DNA of 64,000 nt from Mytilus galloprovincialis (taxonomy: Eukaryota > Mollusca > Bivalvia > Mytilida > Mytilidae). Location: assembly GCF_965363235.1 (NCBI RefSeq), contig NC_134844.1:72471497-72535496 (forward strand), given 5' to 3'. The translations under genes were made by a program, and so were the position numbers. Below, piece after piece: positions 12,250 through 24,076 of the stretch (positions are counted from its first letter, which is position 1; every line of letters begins with the position of its first letter). The notes beneath the pieces were generated by a model. The model was not told the origin of the DNA. It saw only the letters and a program-made list of their open reading frames with translations, and did not search any database.

Positions 12250-12775
12250 CAACGTCAGTACGCAGAATATATACATCAAGACCATCATGTGTTATTTGTG
12301 AAGTTGATACGGAATATCTATCAACAAGGTCTTGGTACCTTCTGATGGACATTTTTTTAGAAAAAGGACGAGACGTTATTTGACATACCCCTGGTTTAAT
12401 CAATTTTCTGCTCAGACGCTGGTCACGTTTTACAAAGTCTGAATAGGAGCTGCAAGCTCTTGAATATCGAATAAGTTGGGAAAGGTATATCCCATATGCA
12501 GGTGAAGTTTGTATATTGCTACTAAGGTGAAAGAAATTGATAATTTCAAAATTAAAATCGTCTCGTTTGTCATATATTTTTGTACTGAAATGAATATGTA
12601 TGTCAAATTCGAGATATAAGTCTAAACATGAGACGGAAGAAGCCGTGTCTGTTGTTTCCTTAATGTCTAGTTTTGGGAGATATATTAATGGAACGTAATC
12701 AGAAAAGTTTGGATTGTTAATGGAAATTGAAAGAGCATCATCAACATATCTAAAAGGGAAATTAAATAATATCGC
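12250..12775 (-). pseudogene. Reverse-transcriptase C-terminal remnant, copy A
   Basis: Read on the minus strand. The first recognisable part (about 12745 downward) has FRYVDDALS, an RT palm YVDD motif. It is followed by a conserved tail with TTDTASSVSCLDLYL, YDKRDDFNFEIINF, LSSNI-TSPAYG, QLIRYSRAC and SRKLI. I know this string of motifs from RT-like proteins abundant in bivalves and cnidarians, and it resembles the palm-to-thumb region of Penelope-like RTs. No fingers region, endonuclease or intact frame was found. It is shared with copy B, so it pre-dates the duplication. The class assignment is inference. Confidence 0.65.
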
Positions 12776-12804
12776 TTCTTTGATCTGAGTAGCACTTACA
12801 TTTC

Positions 12805-13050
12805 TGTCGTGTCAGGCATATTGGTTTGCCGTCGAGATCTGCGTTCATCTAAAAAATGTAAAAAGGAGATACCTTTACAATTGTCAGAACACGCATATTT
12901 CACCCCCCAAAAAATGCAGAGTGGGCACGTGAGCATTTGCATTCTGTTATAAGTTAAACAAAATATTAATAAAATAAATAGCATTAACATTGCTTTTAAT
13001 TAATATTGTAAAAGGGTTAAACAAACTTAGCCATGGTGTGGTTAATAAAT
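12805..13050. other. Copy-A-only noncoding segment
   Basis: Copy B goes directly from ATTTCAGTCGA to TGTTCAATTAACAC near 60118. About 245 extra bases in A show no gene or clear terminal repeats. Confidence 0.45.
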
Positions 13051-15720
13051 TGTTGTTCAATTAACACGCAGTGGCAAATATATCATGCATATCTTTAGCG
13101 TAACATATCGAATATAATATGTTAATTTCTTGATGTCTTGTTAATATGTAAATACCTTTGGATTGCTAAGTCCGCGTAAATTGCATTTCTTTTTTTGTAT
13201 ACATATTTGAAGTTACTTCTTACCACATAGTTTCATTGCAAAAATTGTCAACCAAGGTAATGGTTGCTTCTAGGAGGGCCGTAGTAATTTTAACGATTTT
13301 GGCGATAACTGTTTTATTTTTCCGAACTATATTGCATTCAATTTGGCCTCGCCGGTATTATGGTTATTTTACTGGCGGTATAATTTGACGAGGATATGCA
13401 CTGGCCCTTCGAATTTCGACAAAAATATTCTTATTTATTCACACCACGTGAGCTAATATTTGACAAATATTTATCCAATGAAACTGTGAGGTATAAAAAT
13501 ACACGCTTGTGTCCAGTTTGAAGCGAACAAAGAATAAAAAAAAACTGTCCATATTATCAAATAATCAAATACTAAAGAAATATTTGGTCTGGTAATAAGA
13601 TAAAAGCTATACAAACGGCCAAATTATCGCATAATCAAAAACCCCAAGAGAAAGCTCATTTTTGACATGAACTTTCCTCTATCGATGGTAAATCGCAACA
13701 AGTAACTACGATAACTGAAACAAAAGTGAGCAGGATCGAGTCTTCAACAAATGAAAAATATAATAAGAGGAACTATAATTATGTTGCTTTATACTTATGT
13801 GTTTTATCCTTACATTGTTTGTTTAAAGAAGTGTCATCTATAAGCTCTACAATATGATAAGCATATACCGACTTTTAAAGTGTTCAAATGTTACACATTA
13901 TAAAAATTCACGTATTGCTTTTTAAAATGTGCACTAATTAATCACGTGACACATGTAGATCTCCAGATGACTTACCTTGTTTATTTTCCTTGTTATGTGA
14001 TCTACATTGATTCAGGTGAGTTAACAACTAGCCATCCTTTTGATTAATATATTTAACCAGCCTTATGAACAGTATTATTATAAATAGTTCCGTCTAGTTA
14101 ACATATGTTTATTCAACATATATATGACAAAAAAATAACAACAATTACAATACATATTAAGTAGATAGGATACTGTGTTAAATGGGATATTACTCTTGTT
14201 CATATTATATAACGAAAGGTAAATGTAGAAAAACAACGGATATGGGGTACACAATCAGTACAATGAAGTATTTTTGTTTCTATAACGCATATTGATAAAT
14301 ATCAACATACAGGTGAATTCATAAATTTACAAGACGACACACAGTAGTAAACACAGTACATTTATACTGAGCTAAAAATAAATTGACAAACAGAGATAAC
14401 ACGTACGGTAAACTAAAAGATCATTGAACACACTGATCTCCCATGAATATGGTACAAACAAAGGTCTATTAAGGTTAAATTACTAGATCAAAATATTAGA
14501 CACAACAACATAGTAGACGATCCTGAACAAAATACAAAGAAAACCCACAGAAATCTACTGAACCTGATTTTTAATATCTGCAAATACTTTACAAACAATA
14601 CGTATTTATTTTGGACCGTATTTTATAATGATATTAATATAAATGTACCAATACATGTATCATATAAATATCTATAAAAATATTATTTCTTCTGAGTTCA
14701 TGAAAATACTTTAAATAAAATATTTGTTATTCATGAACAAGAATTCTGTGCAACAACCACTAAATCAGGTTAAATGTTCCAATGAAGACAATTTTGAAAC
14801 TGTTTGATTTAGTACTACTACACAATCATAAACTCAGAATATAGAGGAAAAACTGTCGACGACAAAGAAAAAGCTTCAAAGTTAATTTAGATAAAATAGT
14901 AAACTAAACGTCCAATTATAAGATCTTGTAGCTTTTTTGATTCGAGCGGCAGGCGTTCAAAATTATAAGCTTGACATTGTGATGAGTTTCTTTTTCACCC
15001 CAAAAAAAGAACCGTAATAAATCAAGGATGGCGGTAAAATTGATGAATGATTGTGTAACCGAGATTTACAAATGTCGCATGCAGTTACACATGTTACATT
15101 AAGAATTTTTACTGCTGTCCTTGGTAGGGCTTTTTCCGTTTATATTTGTTAACGCAAAACGCAAAGCTCTGAATATGTTCTACAATCATGATTAATTGTA
15201 ACTATTGATATGTTTTATTTATGGGATTGCTATCGGAAAGATATTTATACGAAACGTTTTGATATTATTATCAGTTATAAAAGGTCAAAGATTAATAATG
15301 TCTGTAGAACATTTGAATACATGACCCAAATGTTTCAGGTTTAGATTATCATAAAGAAATACACATTTAACTAGATAAAGGTAAGACACATACAGCCATG
15401 TATTTTTATTTTGCATCAGGAGGAAAACCATTGACAATGTTTTTTAATCTCGATTGATCAAACTAAAGGTGTATAACGGAGACCCTTACATGAATAGTTT
15501 CATACTGTAAGGAAGCTATACATATAGAACTTAAAAAGACATCAAGACGGCAAATACTATTTATGTTTTTCGTTAAGCAATAAGTTTTATGTAAACACAA
15601 TCTAAACATCAGGTGCATGGTTGTCTTGTTTGAATCAGTATTAGGATATTTCGTAGTATGGGCCTCACATAATTATATGTGCCTCAAATACAAATTCCAT
15701 GCAAGGCCCTTGTTTACATG
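13051..15720. other. AT-rich noncoding DNA; end of copy A near 14750
   Basis: Up to about 14750 this is aligned with 60116-62600 with rising divergence and gaps. From 14750 to 15720 I see no gene, no RNA gene and no repeat shared with the rest of the window. Confidence 0.5.
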
Positions 15721-15732
15721 TAATACATGTAT

Positions 15733-16070
15733 TTAGCTCACCTGGCACGAAGTGAGCGTTTGCCATTACTTCACGTCCGGCGTTGTCGTCTGTGCACTTT
15801 TACAAAAGTCATCTCCTGAAACTGATGATTTAAATTCAACCAAACTTGGCCACAACCATCATTTGGGTGTACAGTATAAAAATGTGTTCGAAAACTCTGC
15901 TTTATGTTTCAGAAGGTAGAAGACCTAAATTCTTAATACCTTGTATGCAGATACCTTATGTTACAATGTTTCCGTCTGGCATATGTTCATTGTCCTTCAC
16001 CTCATTTGTATGGTTCACTGACTGCTTGAAAAAAAATCAAAAAATCTGTGAAACACTCACTTATTATGAG
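15733..16070 (+). repeat. Dispersed repeat family R5
   Basis: Begins AGCTCACCTGGCACGAAGTG and includes ACGTCCGGCGTTGTCGTC and CAACCAAACTTGGCCACAA. Related sequence is at 22955-23240 (AAACTTGGCAACAATCATTA, CCAACCAAGATGGCCGACAT), and short starts (AGCTCACCTGGACCA) occur at about 4834 and 54295. I recognise it as a common bivalve repeat. The 75-codon frame inside is not supported as a gene. Confidence 0.6.
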
Positions 16071-16078
16071 TAATATAA

Positions 16079-16790
16079 TAACTACATATTTGTAAATTTG
16101 GTGTATGAGTTCCTTGCAATGTCTATCATGTTGAGTATACCTGACCTCGACCTTATTCCATAGATCAATGACCAAGTTTAAAGTTACGTGATCAAATCCG
16201 TATGTCAGATACTGTTATCAATATGTCAACTATATTTGGTTTATGGAGTCATTGTAAGGGGTACATGTCCGACTGGCAGGTTTTATCTGACCTTGACCTC
16301 AATTTCATGGTTCATTGAACACTGTTTAGTTTTTGTGGTTTGGTCTATATCTCAGAGACAATAAGCAATAGGTTAACTATATTTGGTGCATTGAATAATT
16401 GTAAGCGGTACATGTCCGACTGATAGAAGTTCAGGGTTAATTGAACAGTGTTTAGTTTGACAATGTGTGGTTTGGTTTATTTCTCAGATACCATAAGTAA
16501 TAGGGCCACTATATTTGGTGTATGGAAAAATTGTCAGGTATATACGTATGTCTTCTAGATTTCATTTGACCTCGACCTCATTTACATGTTTCATTGGACA
16601 ATGTTTAATTTTTGTGGTTTGGGCTATTTTGCAGATATTAAAATCAATAGGCCAATTATATTAAGTGTATGGAATAATTGTTAGGTGTATATGTCTGGCA
16701 AGGTTTATATAAACTTGACCTCATTTTCGTCGTTCATTGGTCAATGTTAAGTTTATGTGATACCTGTTACAGTAGTTAAACCTGCATATT
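16079..16790 (+). repeat. Tandem repeat, unit about 147 bp, roughly 4.5 copies
   Basis: The phrase ACTATATTTGGTGTATGGA, with variants, recurs at about 16226, 16373, 16504 and 16651, so the spacings are 147, 131 and 147. Each unit also contains TTGACCTCGACCTCATTT and a TTCATTGG-ACA-TGTTTAG motif. The copies are diverged from one another, so the array is old. Confidence 0.75.
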
Positions 16791-16854
16791 AGTCTTTCAT
16801 CATAAATTCAATGCGAGATATTTCAGTGTGTGTACTCTTGTTATAAAAATAAGG

Positions 16855-17230
16855 AGATGTGGTATGATTGCCAATGAACCAGATATCCACCAACAAATGA
16901 AGCGGACCAGATCAATTATAGGCAACCGTACGGTCTTTAACTATGCCACAAACCCATACGGTATAGTCAGCTATAACAATGGGCCCCGACATGAAACATA
17001 GGAAACAATTCAATTGAGAAAACTAATTGCCTAGTTTTTAATAAAACAATGTACGAAAAAAAAATATAACAGACATGAACCAACGACAGTTACTGAACTA
17101 CAGGCTCCTGACTAGGGACAGGCACATAAAGAATGTGGTAGGGTTAAACATGTTTGTGAGCGCTATATCCTTCCCTAACCTGGGGCAGTGGTGTTACAGC
17201 CCAAACACATCTAACAAAAACACAGACTGA
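16855..17230 (+). repeat. Dispersed repeat family R2
   Basis: Starts AGGAGATGTGGTATGATTGC and includes CAACCGTACGGTCTTTAAC, GGCTCCTGACTAGGGACAGG and GGGTTAAACATGTTTGTGAG. Another plus-strand copy is at 28747-29035, and reverse-oriented copies are at 5177-5355 and 17552-17830. It is probably a non-autonomous element. I recognise it as abundant in mussels. Confidence 0.65.
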
Positions 17231-17551
17231 ACGTGGCTGGATATTTATCATGTTTATACATCCCCTACAACGAGAAGACACAAAGCACAGAACTGAGAGA
17301 GCTCGCATCTAGTTCATCTAGTTCAAAGCCATTAACAACTACATGTAATATAACATAATCTATCTCAGACTAAAATATCAATTGGTTAACTTCCAACATC
17401 CAATGGATTTAATGTAAAGACGTCATTAGATACAGAGAAAAACAAAACCTTGTACAATACCAAAATATAGGTATCGACAGATTGTAGAATCTTGAAAGTG
17501 CATTTGTGTATATCAATGATATTACGTATGGTTCATGATTTTGTACATAAT

Positions 17552-17830
17552 TTATGCCGTTAGTTTTCTCGTTTGAGTTGGTTTACATTCGTCATTTCGA
17601 GGCCTTTTATAGCTGACTATACGGTATGGGCTTTGTTCATTGTTGAAAGTGGCCTATAGTTGTCAATTGAGTGTCATTTGTGAGGGAATTCGATGTTTGC
17701 TATACCACTGTTCATTTCAACGAACTTTATGATAATACCACTATACCAATCAGAATGAATTTTTTTGCAGTCTCTTCTGGAAAGTTTTTGTCATTGGTAA
17801 TCGTACCAAATCTTCGTATTTTTTAATTTT
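17552..17830 (-). repeat. Dispersed repeat family R2, interrupted
   Basis: Same family and orientation as 5177-5355 (CCTTTTATAGCTGACTATAC, GGTATGGGCTTTGTTCATTG, GGTAATCGTACCAAATCTTC). The uninterrupted copy reads GTCATTTTGGTCTCTTG. Here a stretch of about 95 bases is inserted between GTCATTT and TCTCTTC. Confidence 0.65.
17681..17772 (+). mobile_element. Insert of about 95 bp, also found at 61230-61320
   Basis: Begins GTGAGGGAATTCGATGTTTG and contains TACCACTGTTCA, then AATACCACTATACC, ending near TTTTTTGCAG. The copy at 61230 differs at a handful of positions (GACGTTTGCTGTACCACTG). Its insertion inside an R2 repeat shows that it moves as a unit. Shorter than most SINEs, with no terminal inverted repeat seen. 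Confidence 0.5.
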
Positions 17831-18299
17831 AATTTACTGATAACAAAATCAATATTTATACCGATTAACAGGTGAGCTTTCAGACCAAAAAAGGTGGAAT
17901 CTGTTGTGGTTTTACGGCATTTTGTACTTTTTTTTCATTTTTTCTTTATCTCACATGGTCCACAGGCCCCAGTCAGCTTGTCTCATCACTTGATGTCCAT
18001 CGTCTGTCGTCGTCTGTTAATTTTTTCAAACTTTAAAACTATAAAACAAACAAATTGAATTTCAAATGTAAAAGAAAAATCAATAACTTATGCCTATTAA
18101 TAAGACAAAGTAAAAGTCGAATCATAGATAAATGTTCTAGAACAGAGAAAAGCGATAAAAATAAAACAACTGAAATGATGTCTATTTATAGTCTCGTGCT
18201 CTGTGAAGGTCAACTTCAGTGTGACCTAATTGTATTACTTAACGGGATTTTACCTATGTTAACTTTTAAAGTACACATAACACGGTAAAGGGATTATAA
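17831..18299. other. Noncoding DNA before the LINE
   Basis: Contains a TCCATCGTCTGTCGTCGTCTG piece typical of the R5 family, and AT-rich sequence. A 77-codon frame at 18055-18288 has no recognisable RNA-binding or zinc-knuckle motif, so a LINE ORF1 is not supported. Confidence 0.4.
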
Positions 18300-18322
18300 A
18301 TAAAATTAACTACTCACCAACC

Positions 18323-21300
18323 ATGGTATTTAACAAACATCTTCATATCTGTACAGTTAATTGTAAAGGTCTGCAACAACCTGATAAAAGAAACAGATTG
18401 ATTGAATGGTCAAAATCCCAAAAGTGTGACATTCTTCTAATGCAAGAAACACACTTTACAGATAATTTAATAAACACTTTAAATACTGAATTTGAAGGTA
18501 ATCTGTTACTGAGTAATGGTTCTAGCAATTCTAGAGGTATTGCCATATGACTGAATAAAAATTTAAACCTTAAAGTAATTGATGACTATAAAGATAAAGA
18601 AGGAAGACTTTTACTTGTTAATATTGAAATAAATGACACTATAATAACAATAGTTAATATCTATGCACCAAACAATCCAAAAACCAGAAATACTTTTTTC
18701 AAAACTGTCCATACATTAATAGAAGAAAAAAGTTTAGGTCAACTTATTCTAGGAGGAGATCATAATGAAATTTTATGTCAAATTGATTCAAAGGGTAAAC
18801 CTAAGCAACAAAAAAATAGGAAAAAAATTCACAACTTAAATAAACTTATAAAGACTCTAAAGCTCAATGATGTGTGGAGAATCAAAAATCCAAATAAAAT
18901 TCAATTCACATGGAGCAGAAAAGACAGGTCAGAGTCAACACGAATAGATTTTTTTTTAATAGCTCCAGAAATATTTAAAAACTGTGTTTCATGTGACATT
19001 AGACCAATAGTATTACAATACACAGACCACAACTGTGTTTCTTTAAAAATAAATCTAAACAGAGGCCAAAAAGGAAAAGGGTACTGGAAATTAAACAGCA
19101 GTGTACTTCAAAATGAAGACTATGCTGAAATAATTAAGAAAATAATTAAAAAATTTAAAAACAAAGCTAAAACAAGAACAGATCTTGACATACTGTGGGA
19201 CAATTTCAAAATAGAAGTTAGGGACCAGACAATAAGCTATTGCAAAACAAAAGCTAAGAATAAGAAAAACCTAATCAGCAAGTTGGAAAAAAATTTAACA
19301 GAATTAAATAATATTATAGACACATGCAATAATAAAAATAATAATAACATATTAAAAGAAATAGATAATATAGAAAATGAAATAGGAAAACTCTATAACG
19401 AAAAAATAAAAGGAAATCAAATAAGAGCACGGGTAAAATGGGTTGAAGAAGGAGAGAAAAATTCGGCATATTTTTTAGGAATGGAAAAATCAAGACAGAG
19501 TAGAAAAACAATAACCCAATTATATGATGATAAAGGTCAAATTACAAGAGATCAAGACAAAATATTAAAATTGGAAGCAAATTATTATAAAAATTTATAT
19601 TCTACAAAAAACCCTGATATAGAAGCAACTAAAAAGTATTTAGATTCTCTCAAGGAATATAAGAAGTTAACTGACTGTGAAAGTAATTCCTGTGAAGGGG
19701 AAATAACTGTTGATGAATGTACTGATGCAATTTTTAAAATGAAACTCAATAAAGCGCCCGGGCTTGACGGATTAAATGTGGAATTTTACAGAACATTCTG
19801 GGATGAACTTAAATCTTTTATAGTCTCCACTTTTAATTACTGCCATGAAAAAAGAGAACTATCTAACACTCAGAAAGTTGGCTTAATATCTCTAATTTAT
19901 AAAAAGAATGATCCCTTTTCTCTAGACAATTATAGACCTATTACTCTTTTGAACTATGATGCTAAATTACTTGCTTATGCCTTAGCACAAAGATTAAAAC
20001 CCCTGCTACCAAAGATTATACATACTGATCAAAAAGGATATGTCAAAAATAGGTATATTGGTTTCAACATTCGACAAATACAAGATGTCATAGACTATTC
20101 TGAAACTTTCAAAATTGATGGGGCAATTTTATTTCTTGATTTTACAAAAGCATTTGACTCATTAGAATGGGACTTCATGTTTGAGACTTTAAAAAAATTT
20201 GGATTTAAAGATAATTTTATAAGGTGGGTTCAGACAATGTACTCTGATATTAAAGGATGCATTATTAATAACGGGTGGGTTTCCTCCCGCTTTAGGGCAT
20301 CTCGCGGGATCCGACAAGGATGTCCGTTATCTTCGTTACTATTTGTTCTAGCTGTAGAAGTTATGGCAATAAAGATAAGGGAAAATAAAAACTTAAAAGG
20401 ACTAGAAATAAAATTAGACGGTAGGAGTAATACCCTGAAAATCTGCCAATTAGCTGACGATACTACTTTATTTCTTCAATCAAAAAAGGATGTAACTCTA
20501 GCAATTAATTTAATAGAAATATTTGGTACTCTCTCAGGTTTAAAACTGAATAAAACAAAAACTGAAGGAATATGGCTTGGTCGATTAAAACACAGTCGGG
20601 AAAAATTTGAAGATATAAATTGGTGTACTGCACCTATCAAAAGCCTAGGAATTTACTTTGGTTATAATAAACAAGAATGTCAAAAACTTAACTTTGAAAA
20701 ACAACTGTTTAAAAGTAAAAAAATAATATCTGATTGGAGTAAAAGAAATCTTACTATCATAGGAAAAATAGTCGTCATCAAATCTTTGGTTTTGCCAAAC
20801 CTAACATATGTTGCATCAAACACTATTATTCCTAAGGAAATGTTGCAAAACTTTAATATACAATATTATTTGGAAAGGCAAAAGGGATAGAATAAAAAGA
20901 TGAACACTTTCAAATGATTTTCTTGAAGGTGGACTTAAAATGACAGACATTGATGCTTATATAAAATCACTGCATATCAACTGGATTCTTAAATTAAGTG
21001 AAAATAAAAATGACAACTGGACAATTATTCCCAAATTTTACTTTAACAAATTAGGAAAAAATCTTCTTGTATTTAAAATGAACTTCAAGAATATAAACGA
21101 CATTGATAAAAGTAAGTTACAATATTTACCGGACTTCTATAAACAACTAATTAAAGATTGGATAAGTGTAAAGGGAGGTAATACAAAATATCCCAAAAAT
21201 TTTCTTGAAATTAGAAAACAAGTTTTATGGGGAAATGATAATATCCGGTTTAATGGAAAATGTTTAAACTTTGAAGATTGGATAAAAAGTGACATTACTA

Positions 21301-22146
21301 ATATAAATGATGTAATTGATGAACAGGGCAATATCTCTGAAACTATCATTTTGACTAAACTTAAAAATAAACAAAATTGGATAAGGCAATTATTTATGTT
21401 AAAAAAAGCAATACCATTTGATTGGAAAACAATTCTTGGCACTGAAGATTCATTCAAAACTAAAGTTAAAGTTATAAATGATTTAAAAATTATGCACAGG
21501 GCAATTACTCCCTTAATAAGTACAAAAGAACTCTATAAATTATTGACATTGAAAAATAGTTGTGATAAACCAAATGGTTTTCTTATGTGGGAAAAAATAT
21601 TTGATGAACATTTAAATTCTAAATTGAAAAATACTTTTGTTTTTATTTTTCAATATCTTACTGATAATAGATTGAAAATATTTAGATGGAAACTTATTCA
21701 CTACATACTGCCAAGTAATGAACTATTAAAAAAGTAGAAAATTACTGAAGACAACTTATGTAAGCATTGTAAAAAAAAGGAAGACTATGAACATTTTTTT
21801 GTCAATTGCTCATATAATAATGACTTTCTAAAAATAATAATGAAATTAATGAAATCCCTAGGTATTGAAAAAGACATTATAAGCCTTGAAAATTTAGTAA
21901 CAGGGTACAAAATTGAAGATTCAGCATACTTTGATATTAATTATATATTAACTTTAATATCCTTCTCAATATACAAATCACATTTTGTCTCAGAAAAGAA
22001 GACAAAAAAAAAATAAACATTTTAAAAATTTTCCAGAAAGAAATTTCAGAAATAATTGAAATAAACAATTTTAATAACAAAAAAACTAAACAGATACTCA
22101 TAAAAACAAATAGATTCATTACAAAGATTCAATTGAATCAGGACTA
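18323..22146 (+). pseudogene. LINE ORF2: endonuclease - reverse transcriptase - zinc finger
   Basis: Endonuclease motifs are QETH near 18440, NIYAPN near 18660, GGDHNE near 18760 (usually GGDFN), TRIDFFL near 18940 and TDHNCV near 19025. RT motifs are KAPGLDGL near 19755, FLDFTKAFDSLEW near 20130, RQGCPLS near 20310 and LADDT, with the catalytic Asp pair at 20456-20461. The C-terminal CKHC and HFFVNC finger is near 21760-21810. Breaks: in-frame TGA at 18548-18550, a frameshift between about 20860 and 20888, TGA at 20901-20903 where a Trp is expected, TAG at 21735-21737, and a slip in the A-run near 22010. There are only about five lesions in 3.8 kb, so this is a fairly young copy. The lineage call rests on motif style (LADDT, SSNSRGIAI) and is from family knowledge. 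Confidence 0.85.
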
Positions 22147-22169
22147 AGCTATGTATGAAGCACACAACA

Positions 22170-22198
22170 TTGTGTACAAAATTGTTTCTTGTACACAA
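22170..22198 (+). repeat. 3' UTR hairpin of the LINE
   Basis: TTGTGTACAA and TTGTACACAA form a perfect 10-bp stem with a 9-base loop, 24 bases after the last LINE codon. Downstream is a near-direct repeat, GTTCAACCATGCATGATCA and GTTCAGCCATGCATGAGTCA. LINE 3' ends often carry a stem that the RT recognises; that role here is inference. Confidence 0.5.
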
Positions 22199-22345
22199 AC
22201 CAAATATGGCAATATTTATGATCAAGTTCAACCATGCATGATCAATGTTTGTAAGCATGTTCAGCCATGCATGAGTCACCACATGTAAATTATACAGCAT
22301 TTGTTTTATATTTTAAATTTTGTATTTACAATGATAAAAAAAAAA

Positions 22346-22954
22346 GTTATACTATAAACAGTATATCCGTACGTTTATTAATTAATGTGGAAAAATAATG
22401 TATCATTTCGCATGTCGAGTGTTTCAACTTGTTACACTTAAATTACCTATTTGTGAATTACACACATACATTTCGACAAAAAAGATCAGTAGAAAACTAA
22501 AGAAAATTTGAATAGTAAACTCACCATATATAATCGTTAAATCCAGTGGATAATATTTATATAATTTAGACACACATCCAAACTATACCCGATAACGCAC
22601 ATGCGAAAAACAACACATACTGTGCCCAATACTAATGGAAACACGGATCATACCGATAACGGAGTTGATTCCGGAAAAAATAAATACTATGAAAAAGAGA
22701 AACAAAATGTAATGTATGTGTATAATCACATTAATTTATAGAATATATTTTGTGAAAATTTTTATGTTATGAATACTAATATTATGAATAAATAATACCT
22801 TGCCAAATAGTGCTTCCCTTAACTATTTGGTAAGCTAACATGAGGGATACTAAGTTAAAGCTGTAAACTTAGTAATTTGTTACAGCAAGATTGCAATAAA
22901 GATATTGTTACGTTAAAAAAAAAAAAAAATTTTTTCAAAAATCTTTTTATCTGA
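22346..22954. other. No gene seen
   Basis: AT-rich sequence between the LINE tail and the R5 repeat. I see no coding frame, RNA gene or shared repeat apart from an A/T run near 22914-22933. Confidence 0.5.
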
Positions 22955-23240
22955 AAACTACTTGGCCAAACTTGGCAACAATCATTATTAGAGTATCTAG
23001 TAAAAAAAATATGACCGATGACTCCCGCCTGCCAACCAAGATGGCCGACATGGCTAAAAATAGAACATAGGGGTAATATGCCAGTTTTGTCTATTATATT
23101 GAAAACCGTTACAAATAGAGAAAATCTGACCGAAGCATAAATGCTCAAAATGTTGAGTTCTACCAAGTGTTTAAATTGTCAAAACTGCCAAACTTCTTAC
23201 AAGAGTTATTGCTCTTACATGACAATTTTTTTTTTTTTTT
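22955..23240 (+). repeat. Dispersed repeat family R5, partial
   Basis: Matches the R5 style seen at 15733 (AACTTGGC, AACCAAGATGGCCGACATGG, AGAACATAGGGGTAA) and ends at a T-run next to the inverted-ended element that starts at 23247. Confidence 0.55.
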
Positions 23241-23300
23241 TTAATTTTTATACGACCGCAAAAATTGAAAATTTTTTGGTCGTATATTGGTATCACGTTG

Positions 23301-23312
23301 GCGTCGTCGTCT

Positions 23313-23347
<35 letters not shown>

Positions 23348-23348
23348 T
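23301..23348. repeat. GTC trinucleotide microsatellite
   Basis: About 15 copies of GTC with one CTGC interruption, at the left end of the inverted-ended element. It produces poly-Val/Ser/Arg reading frames on both strands that are not genes. Confidence 0.95.
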
Positions 23349-23559
23349 TCGTCCGAATACTTTTAGTTTTCGCACTCTTACTTTAGTAAAAGTGAATAGA
23401 AATCTATGAAATTTTAACACAAGGTTTATGACCACAAAAGGAAGGTTGGGATTGATTTTGGGAGTTTTGGTTCCAACAGTTTAGGAATTAGGGGCCAAAA
23501 AGGGCCCAAATAAGCATTTTCTTGGTTTTCGCACCATAACTTTAGTATAAGTAAATAGA

Positions 23560-24075
23560 AATCTATGTTTTGGTCCCAACAGTTTAGGAATAAGGGGCCC
23601 AAAGGATCCAAAATTGAACTTTGTTTGATTTCATCAAAAATTGAATAATTGGGGTTCTTTGATATGCCGAATCTAACTGTGTATGTAGATTCTTAATTTT
23701 TGGTCCCGTTTTCAGATTGGTCTTCATTAAGGTCCAAAGGGGCCAAAATTAAACTTAGTTTGATTTTAACAAAAATTGAATCCTTGGGGTTCTTTGATAT
23801 GCTGAATCTAAAAATGAACTTAGATTTTTGATTATTGGCCAAGTTTTCAAGTTGGTCCAAATCGGGGTCCAAAATTAAACTTTGTTTGATTTCATCAAAA
23901 ATTGAGTAATTGGGGTTCTTTGATATGCCAAATCTAACTGTGTATGTAGATTCTTAATTTTTGGTCCCGTTTTCAAATTGTTCTACATTAAAGTCCAAAG
24001 GGTCCAAAATTAAACTAAGTTTGATTTTAACAAAAATTGAATTCTTGGGCTTTTTTGATATGCTGAATCTAAACA
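23560..24075. repeat. Diverged tandem repeat, alternating units of about 130 bp
   Basis: GATATGC recurs in the phrase TTTGATATGC(C/T)(G/A)AATCTAA at 23661, 23796, 23922 and 24057. The spacings are 135, 126 and 135. Units one and three match each other best (GTGTATGTAGATTCTTAATT), as do two and four, giving an exact 261-base higher-order period. The last unit is interrupted by the repeat at 24077. Confidence 0.8.
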
Positions 24076-24076
24076 T

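Larger units (their letters stand above)
1..14750. repeat. Segmental duplication, copy A (continues left of window)
   Basis: Position 1 aligns with 48959, and the match continues in the same order to about 14750 (62595 in copy B), broken by insertions and deletions. Shared landmarks are the SINE near 3.3 kb, the B-box gene at 8.6-10.3 kb, a reverse-transcriptase remnant near 12.5 kb and an AT-rich tail. Segments present only in A are about 3448-4310, 5177-5355, 6669-8003, 10751-11095, 12805-13050 and 13700-14065. By eye, identity is about 99% over the first 770 bases and lower afterwards. The left boundary is not visible because the match is already full at base 1. Confidence 0.9.
18300..22345 (+). 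mobile_element. L1/Tx1-like LINE, single ORF with few breaks
   Basis: Contains an APE-type endonuclease, a reverse transcriptase and a C-terminal zinc finger in order, a short 3' untranslated region and an A-run at 22336-22345 that fits a LINE tail. No ORF1 is visible upstream, so the element is either 5' truncated or belongs to a single-ORF lineage. The left end is not precisely defined, and no target-site duplication could be fixed because of that. Confidence 0.8.

Noticed and set aside
18055..18288. Candidate LINE ORF1
   Set aside because: No coiled coil, RNA-recognition or zinc-knuckle motif, and not connected to the endonuclease frame.
23241..23435. Minus-strand frame with a long poly-arginine run
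   Set aside because: It is a direct translation of the GTC microsatellite; the flanking residues come from a dispersed repeat.
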